This document shows, piece after piece, positions 1 to 8,416 of a stretch of 64,000 nt of DNA. Source of the stretch: Anaerolineaceae bacterium (lineage in GTDB: Bacteria > Chloroflexota > Anaerolineae > Anaerolineales > Anaerolineaceae). Where the stretch lies: positions 1 through 64,000 of the forward strand of contig JAFPZX010000021.1 in assembly GCA_017417055.1 (NCBI GenBank), written 5' to 3'. The notes beneath the pieces were generated by a model. The model was not told the DNA's origin and made no database searches. It saw nothing but the letters and a program-made list of their open reading frames with translations. Each line of letters begins with the position of its first letter. The stretch's first letter is position 1. The position numbers were made by a program, and so were the translations under genes.

Positions 1-2
1 AC

Positions 3-131
3 CTGATCCGTGCCTTCGGCTGTTTCCGATCAGCAAAGGAGAAAGTGTATGAAGGGGAACTTTGCGTGGCAGGAAACTGGCTGACGGAAAGTTATTCTAC
101 GGATCGCACTTTCAAGCAGGAATTCAGATAA
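3..131 (+). CDS. C-terminal end of an unidentified protein (partial)
   Basis: An open frame enters from the left edge and gives 42 residues before a TAA that lies one base ahead of the next start codon. The residues include no motif I can name. The tight spacing to two sugar-transporter permeases suggests it is the last part of a gene in the same operon, possibly a carbohydrate-active enzyme, but that is only context. Confidence is for the existence of a coding end, not a function. Confidence 0.55.
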   Translation: MIRAFGCFRSAKEKVYEGELCVAGNWLTESYSTDRTFKQEFR

Positions 132-132
132 A

Positions 133-1083
133 ATGATGAGGAAAAAGACGACGAAAACAAGAAAATGGAACAGCAGTGATACAGGTCTTACGATCCTGAC
201 GCTGCCAACGGTGATATGGTATGTGCTTTTCTGCTATCTGCCCCTGTTCGGTATTATTATCGCGTTTAAAAAATATCGCCTGATCCCGGGAAAAGGTTTC
301 ATTTACAGCCTGTTTTCAGGGAGCAAATGGGTTGGTCTGGAAAATTTCAAGTTTCTGTTTCTGAATCCGCAGATGCCGAGGGTCGTCCGCAACACGCTGC
401 TCTATAATATTGTCTTTCTCATTATTGACACAATCCTTCCGGTAGTACTGGCGATCCTGCTTTCGTACCTCTTTTCAAAGCAGCTTCGGGGATTCACGCA
501 GACAGCATCCATGCTGCCGCATTTTCTTTCCTGGGTTGTTGTCAGTTATCTGCTTTTCGCGTTCCTTTCCACAGATAAAGGCATATTGAACGGTCTGCTG
601 AAAAGATTTGGATCCGATCCCATAAAATGGTACCAGGAACCGGGAGCGTGGCCGCTCATTTTGATCATTACACACACATGGAAGGCATATGGCTATTCCA
701 TGGTCATGTTTGGCGCGTATCTTACAGCAATTGATCCGGAGCTGTATGACAGCGCTCTGGTAGATGGAGCCACTGTTTTTCAGCAGGTCCGCTATATCAC
801 GCTGCCCAAACTCCGTCCTGTGATCATAATGCTTTTGATTTTGAATCTGGGGCATATTCTCAACACGGATTTTGGCCTGTTTTATCTGGCGACCCGCAAT
901 TCCGGCTCGATTTTACCCGTAACGGAGACCATAGACGTGTATATCTACAAAGCGCTTATGGAGCAGGCGAACTATGGCTTCAGCGCCGCAGCAAGCCTGC
1001 TGCAGAATGGCATTGGCTGCCTGCTGCTGCTTGCGGCGAACTTCATCTCGAAAAAGGTGAATCCGGATGAAGGTCTTTTATGA
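133..1083 (+). CDS. Carbohydrate ABC transporter permease, LplB/YtcP-like
   Basis: An inner-membrane permease of about 316 residues, a normal length for LplB-type subunits that import oligosaccharides such as aldouronates. About six hydrophobic segments are visible, starting at residues 20-45. The cytoplasmic EAA loop that contacts the ATPase is clear near residues 205-225 (DSALVDGATVFQQ followed by LPKLRP). The start gives MMRKK; the upstream ribosome site is weak, which fits coupling to the preceding reading frame that ends one base earlier. Its stop overlaps the next permease start as ATGA. No ATPase is encoded here; such importers commonly share a distant MsmK-like ATPase. The transported sugar cannot be read from the sequence. 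Confidence 0.9.
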   Translation: MMRKKTTKTRKWNSSDTGLTILTLPTVIWYVLFCYLPLFGIIIAFKKYRLIPGKGFIYSLFSGSKWVGLENFKFLFLNPQMPRVVRNTLLYNIVFLIIDTILPVVLAILLSYLFSKQLRGFTQTASMLPHFLSWVVVSYLLFAFLSTDKGILNGLLKRFGSDPIKWYQEPGAWPLILIITHTWKAYGYSMVMFGAYLTAIDPELYDSALVDGATVFQQVRYITLPKLRPVIIMLLILNLGHILNTDFGLFYLATRNSGSILPVTETIDVYIYKALMEQANYGFSAAASLLQNGIGCLLLLAANFISKKVNPDEGLL

Positions 1084-2006
1084 GCATGAAAAACGGGAAC
1101 ACAACAGAATTGCAAAGCGGCCGCTGGAACCGTGTAAATCCGGCAGCAAACATCCTCTTCAGCATTGTGGCTGCCGCTATGGTTTTGTTTACGCTGCTTC
1201 CGTTGATATTGGTCATCATCATCTCCTTTTCATCGGAGCAGTCCGTTGTGGAAAAAGGATACAGTTTTTTCCCAACATCCTGGTCGCTTGACGCATATCG
1301 GTATCTGTGGAAGAGCATAGACTATATCGGTCACTCATTTCTGCTCAGTCTGGTCGTTATGATAGTTGGAACACTGCTCTCGCTGTGGCTCATCAGCACG
1401 ATGGCCTATGCGCTAAGCCGGTCAAAATTCAAGCTGCGGAAGTTCTACACCATATTGATCCTGATCCCCATGTTCTTTGGCGGTGGACTTGTGGCCTCAT
1501 ATGTCGTGAACACCCAGCTGCTGGGCTTGCGAAATTCTGTCCTCGCACTCATACTGCCCTCTGCCTGTTCCAGCTGGTATATATTTGTCATGAGGACGTA
1601 TTTCCAGAACAATATCCCTTCAGATATTTATGATGCGGCGGAATTGGACGGAGCCGGAGCGTTCCTGACGTTTTTCCGGATCGTCATCCCTTTGTCCGGA
1701 CCGATCCTCGTAACGATCGGTCTGTTTCAGGCCTTTTCCTATTGGAACAGCTGGTATTACGCCATGCTCTATATCAGTCCGAACAACAAAGAGCTGTTCC
1801 CGCTGCAGTATGTGCTGTATTCCATACAGAAAAATGTGGAATTTATGGCGACGAATGAAAACATTTCCGGCGCGGTTGTGATGCAGCTGCCTTCCGAAAC
1901 GTTCCGCATGGCTGTTGTCGTGATAATTATCGTACCGATTTTGATGACTTATCCGTTTTTCCAGAAGTATTTTGTAAAAGGAATGACGGTGGGATCGATC
2001 AAGTAG
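1080..2006 (+). CDS. Carbohydrate ABC transporter permease, LplC/YtcP-like
   Basis: The second permease of the importer, 308 residues. It starts inside the stop of the first permease (ATGA overlap), so the two subunits are probably translated in equal amounts. The N-terminal cytoplasmic stretch is followed by about six membrane segments, and an EAA loop (DAAELDGAGAFLTFF) sits near residues 183-197. The C-terminus VKGMTVGSIK is typical of the LplC group. Together with the preceding permease and the binding protein 146 bp downstream it makes a CUT1-type sugar importer lacking its own ATPase. Downstream lies a block of 7-bp repeats rather than an obvious terminator. Confidence 0.9.
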   Translation: MSMKNGNTTELQSGRWNRVNPAANILFSIVAAAMVLFTLLPLILVIIISFSSEQSVVEKGYSFFPTSWSLDAYRYLWKSIDYIGHSFLLSLVVMIVGTLLSLWLISTMAYALSRSKFKLRKFYTILILIPMFFGGGLVASYVVNTQLLGLRNSVLALILPSACSSWYIFVMRTYFQNNIPSDIYDAAELDGAGAFLTFFRIVIPLSGPILVTIGLFQAFSYWNSWYYAMLYISPNNKELFPLQYVLYSIQKNVEFMATNENISGAVVMQLPSETFRMAVVVIIIVPILMTYPFFQKYFVKGMTVGSIK

Positions 2007-2027
2007 CGGCAGATGACCAAAGTAAGG

Positions 2028-2130
2028 AGTAAGAAGTAAGGTGTAAGGAGTAAGGAATAAAAATCGGGTGTCGAAGGAAGATATCACTATCCGCTAACTA
2101 CTAACTCCTAACTACTAACTACTAACTAAT
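2028..2130 (+). repeat. Degenerate 7-bp tandem repeats in opposed orientation
   Basis: Between the permease and binding-protein genes, five units of the type AGTAAGG lie at 2030-2062 and about five units of the complementary type CTAACTA at 2094-2127. The two arms could fold back on each other across a roughly 30-base loop that is not repetitive. The same kind of 7-base periodic DNA occurs between many genes of this window. Confidence 0.8.
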
Positions 2131-2151
2131 ATTATAAAAAAGGAGTTATCA

Positions 2152-3621
2152 ATGAAAAAATCAATCATGCATATGTCAATCATGACAATTTTTGTTTTTC
2201 TGTGCTGCATGGGTGCCGTGCTGTCAGTTTCCGCTGAAGAGAAACCCATTCAGTTGATTTGGTGGGTTTACTCCACCGGAGATACACCTAATGACCTGAA
2301 ACCGGTGCTGGAAAAAGCCAACGAAATCAGTGCGGAAAAGATCGGTGTAACAGTCGATATGCAGTTCAAAACGGAGGAGCAGTTTTCACTGGATATGACA
2401 ATCGGTGAATATTATGATATGACGTTTTCCTGTGACTGGGCCAATGATTTTGATGACAACGCCAGACTGGGTTATTATTACGATCTGACTGACCTGGTAC
2501 GGGAATCCACGCCGGATCTCTATGCAGCCATCGATCCCTGGTGGGGAATCGGTACACTGAATGAACGGATCTACGGCGTTCCCATGCTGAAGGACCTGGG
2601 GGCAGAGGTTTTCTTCCGATTGAACAGTGATTATTTTGAGGATGAAAAAGGCCTGACGATCCCGGAGGCAATGAAATTTGAAGATCTGGAACCGATGCTG
2701 GCGATGTATAAAGAAGATCATCCCGATCAATATCCGCTTCACATGAGTCAGAGTGGCCTTTCCGGTATGTTTCAGGTACACGAGCGCATTGTATCCAACT
2801 ATCTTGTCATCCCCTACAGCAAAGCAGGGACGCAAGACGGCACGACCATTATTCCTGTCTGGGAAGATGAGGAATATATGGACATGCTGCGCTGTCTCCA
2901 TCGCTGGTATGAAGCCGGATACATCAACCCGGATGCCGCCACAACCACGGATCTGCCCTATTCCCTGCATAACCCCGTACGGTCGGGAACGGCGTGGACC
3001 GGATATAAAGGCTGGTCCAACCCCGAAACCGTTGGCTTCAATGTAAAGCTGTCCCGTTACATAGGCCCTAATATGTCTCGTGCCACACAGCAGGGGTCAC
3101 TGATTGCCATCAACGCGGCCGCTTCAGAAGAGAACGCCAAAGCCTGCCTGAAGTATATGGAACTTCTCTACACCGATCGTGAATTCAGAGATTTGCTTGC
3201 CTACGGTATCGAGGGAGTGCATTTCCGTTATTATGAGGGAACCGTGATTCGCACGTCCAAAGGCGCAGATGATTACCTGATGGATACGTTTGTAACAGGT
3301 CCCGCGGTCAGCGCTTCCGTTGTTTCGGCCGGTGAAAATAACCTGGCGGACCCGGATCAATGGAAAAAGGTATACGAAGCTTATGCCGATGCCAAAGTAA
3401 GTGATACGCAGGGCTTCAGCTATGACGGTGAGGAAACAGAGTCTGTACGTGCAGCGTTGTATGCCATTTGGGAAAATTATTACCATGAGTTGGTAACAGG
3501 AACTTCGGATCCGGATGTAATCATGCCGGAAATGGCCGAACTCATGTATGCCGCCGGGCTTCAGGATTTGATTGACGACGCACAAAGTCAGCTCGATCTC
3601 TACCTGGAGTCAATTAAATAA
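2152..3621 (+). CDS. Extracellular sugar-binding protein of ABC importer (LplA-like)
   Basis: A 489-residue secreted solute-binding protein, the usual size for the LplA-type group (bacterial extracellular solute-binding family 1). Residues 1-29 form a signal peptide ending SVSA before EEK; there are cysteines in its core, but no clear lipobox at the cleavage site, so it may be released or held by the uncleaved peptide rather than lipidated. A strong ribosome site (AAAGGAG) precedes the ATG. The IGEYYDMTFS and DLTDLV segments in the N-terminal lobe resemble family members. It delivers sugar to the two upstream permeases. The repeat block upstream may separate its expression from theirs, since binding proteins are usually made in excess. 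Confidence 0.9.
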   Translation: MKKSIMHMSIMTIFVFLCCMGAVLSVSAEEKPIQLIWWVYSTGDTPNDLKPVLEKANEISAEKIGVTVDMQFKTEEQFSLDMTIGEYYDMTFSCDWANDFDDNARLGYYYDLTDLVRESTPDLYAAIDPWWGIGTLNERIYGVPMLKDLGAEVFFRLNSDYFEDEKGLTIPEAMKFEDLEPMLAMYKEDHPDQYPLHMSQSGLSGMFQVHERIVSNYLVIPYSKAGTQDGTTIIPVWEDEEYMDMLRCLHRWYEAGYINPDAATTTDLPYSLHNPVRSGTAWTGYKGWSNPETVGFNVKLSRYIGPNMSRATQQGSLIAINAAASEENAKACLKYMELLYTDREFRDLLAYGIEGVHFRYYEGTVIRTSKGADDYLMDTFVTGPAVSASVVSAGENNLADPDQWKKVYEAYADAKVSDTQGFSYDGEETESVRAALYAIWENYYHELVTGTSDPDVIMPEMAELMYAAGLQDLIDDAQSQLDLYLESIK

Positions 3622-3625
3622 AAGG

Positions 3626-3729
3626 GTATCTATTCAGTACCCGGCAGCGCAACACGCAGTGCAGTCTTTTTGTGTCGGCAGAGCGACAGCAAAAAGGCAG
3701 ACCTGGTGTGCTCCATTCTGAATAGATAC
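3626..3729. repeat. MITE-like palindromic element with 12-bp perfect terminal inverted repeats
   Basis: The ends GTATCTATTCAG (3626-3637) and CTGAATAGATAC (3718-3729) are perfect inverted copies. Inside is a hairpin core with TCTTTTTGTGTCGGC facing GCGACAGCAAAAAGGCAGA, the core also found at 36.8, 42.1 and 50.7 kb. No coding capacity is present. The element may also work as a transcript-end hairpin for the sugar importer. Confidence 0.75.
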
Positions 3730-3747
3730 ATAAAAGGTATATAACAT

Positions 3748-4980
3748 ATGGATTACAGATCATTAGTCAACCCAACTTATCTTACGGCGAAGAGCACATT
3801 GCTCATGCTTGCCGGTGCGGGAAATGAAGACGCGAAAAAAATGATTGCGGCATTGGGAACGCAGGATGATGTATCGCGGAATGCACAAAAGAACGGTTCC
3901 CGTCAAATCATCTCGGAGAGTGAATTAAAAGCTCTGATGGCCGGTTCGAGCCTGGCGGTAGAAGCGCGATATGCAGCTTTGTCCCGGTTTATGAAGACAG
4001 AAGGCTATACCAACCTCTTGGATGTCGCCTGTGGCTATACGCCGCGGGCAGTTTATTGCAGCACGGCAGGAATCGATTATGTCGGGCTGGATGTTCCGGT
4101 TGTCGCGGAAGAATTGCAGGCAATGGCAAAAAAACTCGGATTTGTGAAGGATCATCCTTTCTATGTGAGCGGTGATGCAACCAATGCCGCTTCTTTGATG
4201 GCTGCTGCTAATTTGCTGAAGGGAAAAATAGTTATCTCTTGCGAAGGCCTTTCCCAATATCTCTCCGCAGATGAATTTGAGCAGTTTATCGGTGGGATCC
4301 GGAAAGTTCTTGCTCAGCATGGCGGAGTATGGGTGACATCGGACATGGGAGTCAATTATGAAGCCTTTGCCACTGCCGCTATGAGCAGCGCTGATGCCGT
4401 TGAAATTTATAATAAAGCACGAATGAAGGCAATGGAGTCATCAAATATTTATGGCGATGGCGTGGGCTATTGGAGCAGTGAAAAGAAGCAGAAATTAATT
4501 GAAGCACACGGATTTAAAGTGGAGCAGATCCCATTCTATCATGGGGACGAAGAGCTAAACTTGCTGAAAGCCATTCCAGATGCCTGGCGTACCGCTTTCC
4601 TAAAGGAATTGAGAAATTCAAGGCTGTGGAAAATGACATTGTCGGAAAACGTTTTGGCAGAAAAGATTGAAGGTGCAAAACAGGTCGATAATTTGAAGAT
4701 CGACTTTGAAAAAAAGGACGGGCTGCTTCTCTGTAGGGTAACAGGCCGCATTGATACCATCAGCGCGCCTGCATTACTTCAGGTCTTTGAGAATAACTAT
4801 GATGGAATCAGTGAAATAAAGGTAGATGCGAAGGATCTTGAATATATTTCCTCTGCCGGTCTTCGTGTGCTGCTGATGGCTGTGAAAAAGACAGGCAATG
4901 TCAGCGTTGTGAATGCGTCGGAGGCGGTGAAGGAAATCTTTGAAACTACCGGATTTGACCAGATGGTCAAAATAGAATAA
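3748..4980 (+). CDS. SAM-dependent methyltransferase fused to a C-terminal STAS domain
   Basis: A 410-residue protein. Residues about 60-300 form a class I methyltransferase with motif I LDVACGYTPR and a following GLDVP acidic strand end; the pattern resembles the leucine carboxyl methyltransferase-like family (PPM1/TcmP type). Residues about 310-410 form a STAS domain like anti-sigma-factor antagonists, with DLEYISSAGLRVL near residues 364-376, where the second Ser of ISSAGLR corresponds to the phosphorylated Ser of SpoIIAA. No kinase or sigma factor lies next to it. The start has only a weak ribosome site (AAAGG). The substrate of the methyltransferase is unknown; the fusion suggests that methylation is controlled by, or reports to, a partner-switching system, which is an inference. 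Confidence 0.82.
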   Translation: MDYRSLVNPTYLTAKSTLLMLAGAGNEDAKKMIAALGTQDDVSRNAQKNGSRQIISESELKALMAGSSLAVEARYAALSRFMKTEGYTNLLDVACGYTPRAVYCSTAGIDYVGLDVPVVAEELQAMAKKLGFVKDHPFYVSGDATNAASLMAAANLLKGKIVISCEGLSQYLSADEFEQFIGGIRKVLAQHGGVWVTSDMGVNYEAFATAAMSSADAVEIYNKARMKAMESSNIYGDGVGYWSSEKKQKLIEAHGFKVEQIPFYHGDEELNLLKAIPDAWRTAFLKELRNSRLWKMTLSENVLAEKIEGAKQVDNLKIDFEKKDGLLLCRVTGRIDTISAPALLQVFENNYDGISEIKVDAKDLEYISSAGLRVLLMAVKKTGNVSVVNASEAVKEIFETTGFDQMVKIE

Positions 4981-4985
4981 CAAAG

Positions 4986-5023
4986 TCAGAGTGGCATCGG
5001 TATGGTTTCCGGTGCCACTCTGA
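4986..5023. terminator. Hairpin between converging genes
   Basis: A stem TCAGAGTGGCA with CGG faces CCG with TGCCACTCTGA around an 8-base loop, between the stops of two converging genes. There is no strong T run after it, so it may act as a transcript-end hairpin in either direction rather than a textbook intrinsic terminator. Confidence 0.6.
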
Positions 5024-5033
5024 TCGTCAATAA

Positions 5034-5738
5034 TTATTCAGCAGAAAAAGTAATACTCACAGTTGCGTTTACGATCAATTTCGCCGCCTGGACTACTGTT
5101 CCCGCGTCCTCTTTAGCTTCTGCGGTATCCATGCGCATGGCATTTACGTTCCCGATGCTGTTTTCATAGTTGTACACACCACCTTCGTTGATTGTCAGAA
5201 TTCCGGTGATCTTCAATCCGGAAGCCTGTGCCAGGACCTCAGCTTTCTTTTGTGCGTCCTCGACAGCTTTACGCATAGCTTCGCTTTCAGCTTCTTCTGT
5301 GTCTGAAGCAGAGAAGGAGATGCCGTTCAGTGTGTTGGCTCCGGCTGCGAATGCTGAATCGATCAGCGTGCCGACACTCTCCATATCCGTAACTTTGATG
5401 GCGAGTGTGGAACTGGCGTTGTAAGCGGCAAGCATCTCTTCGCCGTTTTGATAATCATATGCCGCATAGATGTTAATGAACTCTGTATTGATGTTCTCTT
5501 CTTTCACGCCCTGCCCAATCAATGCTGTGCGTATGGCGGCAATGGATTCATTCACCTTCTGCTGGGCTTTCAGCACATCTTTATCGCGGGCATTGACGCC
5601 CAGAGAGATGACGGCTGTGTCTGCGCTGATCCGAATCTCACCGGTTCCGTTGACAGTAATTGTGGATTCAGCCATTGCTGAAGCAGCGGCTGTCAGTGTC
5701 AGGATCAATGCAATAAACAAAACAAATAATCTTTTCAT
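5034..5738 (-). CDS. Secreted SIMPL-domain (DUF541) protein
   Basis: A 234-residue exported protein of the SIMPL/DUF541 family (YggE-like). The chosen ATG gives MKRLFVLFIAL, a clean signal peptide ending AMA before ES, and is preceded by a good ribosome site (AGGAAAGGAAC); a longer frame adds 20 residues that look non-coding. The mature part has the family pattern ITVNGTGEIRISADTAVISLGV at its start, with GTGE as the core, and a C-terminal VNATVSITF strand. The family forms oligomeric rings and has been linked to oxidative stress or outer surface functions, but its biochemical role is unsettled. It is monocistronic, with a TGTGA-type palindrome just upstream. Confidence 0.85.
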   Translation of the reverse strand: MKRLFVLFIALILTLTAAASAMAESTITVNGTGEIRISADTAVISLGVNARDKDVLKAQQKVNESIAAIRTALIGQGVKEENINTEFINIYAAYDYQNGEEMLAAYNASSTLAIKVTDMESVGTLIDSAFAAGANTLNGISFSASDTEEAESEAMRKAVEDAQKKAEVLAQASGLKITGILTINEGGVYNYENSIGNVNAMRMDTAEAKEDAGTVVQAAKLIVNATVSITFSAE

Positions 5739-5757
5739 AATCAATGTTCCTTTCCTG

Positions 5758-5772
5758 TGTGATTTTATCACA
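5758..5772. promoter_or_regulatory. Palindrome TGTGAT-TTT-ATCACA, possible CRP/FNR-family site
   Basis: Six-base perfect arms around three bases lie 20 bases upstream of the SIMPL gene start. The half sites match the CRP half site TGTGA, but the spacing is 5 rather than 6 between TGTGA and TCACA. It could be an operator in the divergent region or in the leader; no regulator of this family is in the window. Confidence 0.35.
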
Positions 5773-5886
5773 TTCATTTGGACGAAGACCGGAAACAAAA
5801 AGTTTCGTTGATTGTGGAACGTAAAAACGAATACATCAGATTCAATGAAAGATATTGGAAAAGTCCGCTGATCTGAACGGGTGGCA

Positions 5887-5897
5887 TATAATATAAT
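5887..5897 (+). promoter_or_regulatory. Two overlapping TATAAT -10 hexamers ahead of the GH94 gene
   Basis: TATAATATAAT gives two perfect -10 hexamers 38 to 43 bases before the phosphorylase start. I see no good -35 element at 16-18 bases, so this may need an activator or rely on extended contacts. Confidence 0.4.
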
Positions 5898-5929
5898 TAG
5901 TAGAGTAAATCCGGCGCAGGAGGTAAAAC

Positions 5930-8341
5930 ATGCAATACGGATATTTTGATGAAAGCAATCATGAATATGTGATCACACGCCCCGACACGCCAATGCCTTG
6001 GGCAAACTATCTGGGTTCGCCGGAATACGGCGCGATCATTTCCGCCAATGCAGGCGGTTACAGTTTTAAAAAATCCGGGGCGAATGGGCGCATCCTCCGT
6101 TATGTCTTTAACCAGTTTGACCAGCCCGGACGTTATATTTACATCCGCGATAATGCTTCCGGTGACTTTTGGTCTGCCTCCTGGCAGCCGGTCGGAAAAC
6201 CGCTGGATGTTTATAACGCTGAGACCCGTCATGGCATGGGGTATACGCGTATTTCAGCGGATTACAGCGGGATCCACAGCCGGGTGAGTTATTATGTACC
6301 TTTGGGCCGGGAATATGAGGTGTGGGCTGTTACTGTGACCAATGAAAGTAATCAGGGGCGAAAGCTGACAATAACCGGTTACGCGGAGTTTACCAGCCAT
6401 GGCAACTATGAGCAGGATCAGATCAATTTGCAGTATTCCCAGTTTGTCACCCGTACGCTCTATGAAGAGGGCATCCTTCGTCAACAGCTTCATGGAAATC
6501 TGGCTGCGCTGCAGCAGGACGAAGCAATCGATGATAAGAATGTCACGGAACGCTTTTTTGCGCTGACGGCTGCTCCGGTTTCGTCCTATTGCGGAGACAA
6601 GGCCAGATTCCTGGGAAATGGACGAACCTATGCGGCTCCTATTGGCGTAGAAAAGGGTGATCTGGGTGATATTCTGAATTACTGCGGGAACAGCTGCGGT
6701 GCGCTCTCAACAGAAATAGCTCTGTCTCCGGGTGAGTCAAAAACCTTTGCTTTCCTGCTGGGAGAAACCGGTCCTGCGGAACAAAAAGCGCTTATCTCTG
6801 CTTATGCAGATCCGGAAAAGACATGCGAAACAGAAATTCAACAGCTGAAAACCCTGTGGCATGACCGCTTCCATGCGCTGCAAATCCACACGCCCTGTCC
6901 GGAATTTGATACCATGATCAACACCTGGAATGCCTACAACTGCTATATGACCTTCATCTGGTCACGGGCTGCTTCTTTCACTTACTGCGGCCTGCGCAAT
7001 GGGTATGGCTACCGCGATACGGTTCAGGATATTCAGGGTATTATCCATCTTGCACCGGAAATGGCAGCTGAAAAGATCCGTTTTATGCTTTCCGCTCAAG
7101 TGCATCATGGCGGCGGGCTGCCGCTGGTGAAATTCACACACAATGCGGGACATGAGAATACGCCGGAGGATGAGTCCTACGTGAAGGAAACCGGCCATCC
7201 CGCCTACCGCGCGGACGATGCGCTGTGGCTGTTCCCGACGGTTTATAAATATATTGCCGAGACCGGGAACATAGCTTTTTTGGATGAGGTGATCCCCTTT
7301 GCCGATAAAGAAGAAGGAACCGTGTATGAGCATTTGAGACGTGCCATTGAATTCTCCGAAAATCACATGGGACCGCACGGGATGCCTGCCGGTCTTTATG
7401 CGGATTGGAATGACTGCCTGCGTCTGGGTGCCAATGGAGAATCCTCTTTTGTCGCTCTCCAATTTTATTATGCTCTCCGAATCATGAAAGCTTTCGCTGA
7501 GGAAAAGAAGGACACGGAGTATATCAGCCGGCTGGAGAAAGACGCCGCTGTGATGAAGGAACGGATCAATCAGCTTTGCTGGAATCAGGACCGTTTTATT
7601 CGCGGATTTACGGAAGATGGAGAAACGATTGGTGAGCGGACTGCTCCTGAGGCAAATATGTGGCTCAACCCGCAGAGCTGGGCGGTGATCAGTGGTTTGG
7701 CGGACGATGAGCAGGCTGAAAAAGCCATGGAACAGGTGCATCAGCGTCTGAACTCCGCATATGGCGCGGTTCTGATGGATCCGCCTTATTACGCTCACGC
7801 TTTTGATGGGGCATTAGCCGTGATTTACAATCAGGGCGTGAAAGAAAATGCCGGGATCTTTTCCCAGTCTCAGGGTTGGCTGGTTTTGGCAGAAGCGCTG
7901 CTTGGGCACGGTAACCGGGCGTTTGAATACTATCTTGAAAATTCACCCGCTGCGCAAAACGACCGTGCAGAGATCCGCTGCATTGAGCCTTACAGCTATG
8001 GTCAATTTACAGAAGGACCTGCCAGCCCGAATTTCGGACGTTCCCATGTGCATTGGCTTACAGGAACCGCTTCCACCATGATGGTCGGCAGCGTCGAGGG
8101 AATTCTTGGATTGCGGCCGGACCTGCACGGCATCAAAATTGCTCCATCCATCCCCTCGGATTGGAAATCCCTGGATATTCAGAAGACCTTCCGTGGAAAA
8201 CAATTGAATATTCATATCTGCAATCCGGATGGCAGGGAAAGCGGCGGTAAATCTGTAAAAGTCAATGGAAACGAGATCTCGGAAAATTATATCCTGGAGA
8301 GTATGCTGACGGAAGTAACTGAAATCGAAATAGTTTTATAA
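5930..8341 (+). CDS. GH94 disaccharide phosphorylase (cellobiose/chitobiose phosphorylase-like)
   Basis: An intracellular 803-residue inverting phosphorylase that splits a beta-linked disaccharide with phosphate into glycosyl-1-phosphate and free sugar. The N-terminus MQYGYFDESNHEYVITRPDT and the AGGYSF segment are hallmarks of the cellobiose/chitobiose phosphorylase subgroup, and the length fits this subgroup rather than the much longer cellodextrin or oligoglucan forms. The ADWNDC motif at residues 491-496 carries the general-acid Asp of characterised members; EPYSYGQF and HWLTGTAS near the end form the phosphate-binding region. A near-perfect ribosome site (GCAGGAGG) sets the start. The sugar importer upstream may supply its substrate. 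Whether it prefers cellobiose, chitobiose or another sugar cannot be told by eye. Confidence 0.9.
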   Translation: MQYGYFDESNHEYVITRPDTPMPWANYLGSPEYGAIISANAGGYSFKKSGANGRILRYVFNQFDQPGRYIYIRDNASGDFWSASWQPVGKPLDVYNAETRHGMGYTRISADYSGIHSRVSYYVPLGREYEVWAVTVTNESNQGRKLTITGYAEFTSHGNYEQDQINLQYSQFVTRTLYEEGILRQQLHGNLAALQQDEAIDDKNVTERFFALTAAPVSSYCGDKARFLGNGRTYAAPIGVEKGDLGDILNYCGNSCGALSTEIALSPGESKTFAFLLGETGPAEQKALISAYADPEKTCETEIQQLKTLWHDRFHALQIHTPCPEFDTMINTWNAYNCYMTFIWSRAASFTYCGLRNGYGYRDTVQDIQGIIHLAPEMAAEKIRFMLSAQVHHGGGLPLVKFTHNAGHENTPEDESYVKETGHPAYRADDALWLFPTVYKYIAETGNIAFLDEVIPFADKEEGTVYEHLRRAIEFSENHMGPHGMPAGLYADWNDCLRLGANGESSFVALQFYYALRIMKAFAEEKKDTEYISRLEKDAAVMKERINQLCWNQDRFIRGFTEDGETIGERTAPEANMWLNPQSWAVISGLADDEQAEKAMEQVHQRLNSAYGAVLMDPPYYAHAFDGALAVIYNQGVKENAGIFSQSQGWLVLAEALLGHGNRAFEYYLENSPAAQNDRAEIRCIEPYSYGQFTEGPASPNFGRSHVHWLTGTASTMMVGSVEGILGLRPDLHGIKIAPSIPSDWKSLDIQKTFRGKQLNIHICNPDGRESGGKSVKVNGNEISENYILESMLTEVTEIEIVL

Positions 8342-8376
8342 ACTGATTTCTGTGTTACTTACTATTCGAAAAATTA

Positions 8377-8409
8377 TCGGGGACTGTCCCTTTATGGGAT
8401 AGTCCCCGA
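8377..8409. terminator. Bidirectional hairpin, copy 1 of a 30-bp palindromic repeat
   Basis: TCGGGGACTGTCCC faces GGGATAGTCCCCGA across a TTTAT loop between two converging genes, with A/T-rich flanks on both sides. A nearly identical palindrome is at 39172-39202. Confidence 0.7.
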
Positions 8410-8416
8410 ACCATAA

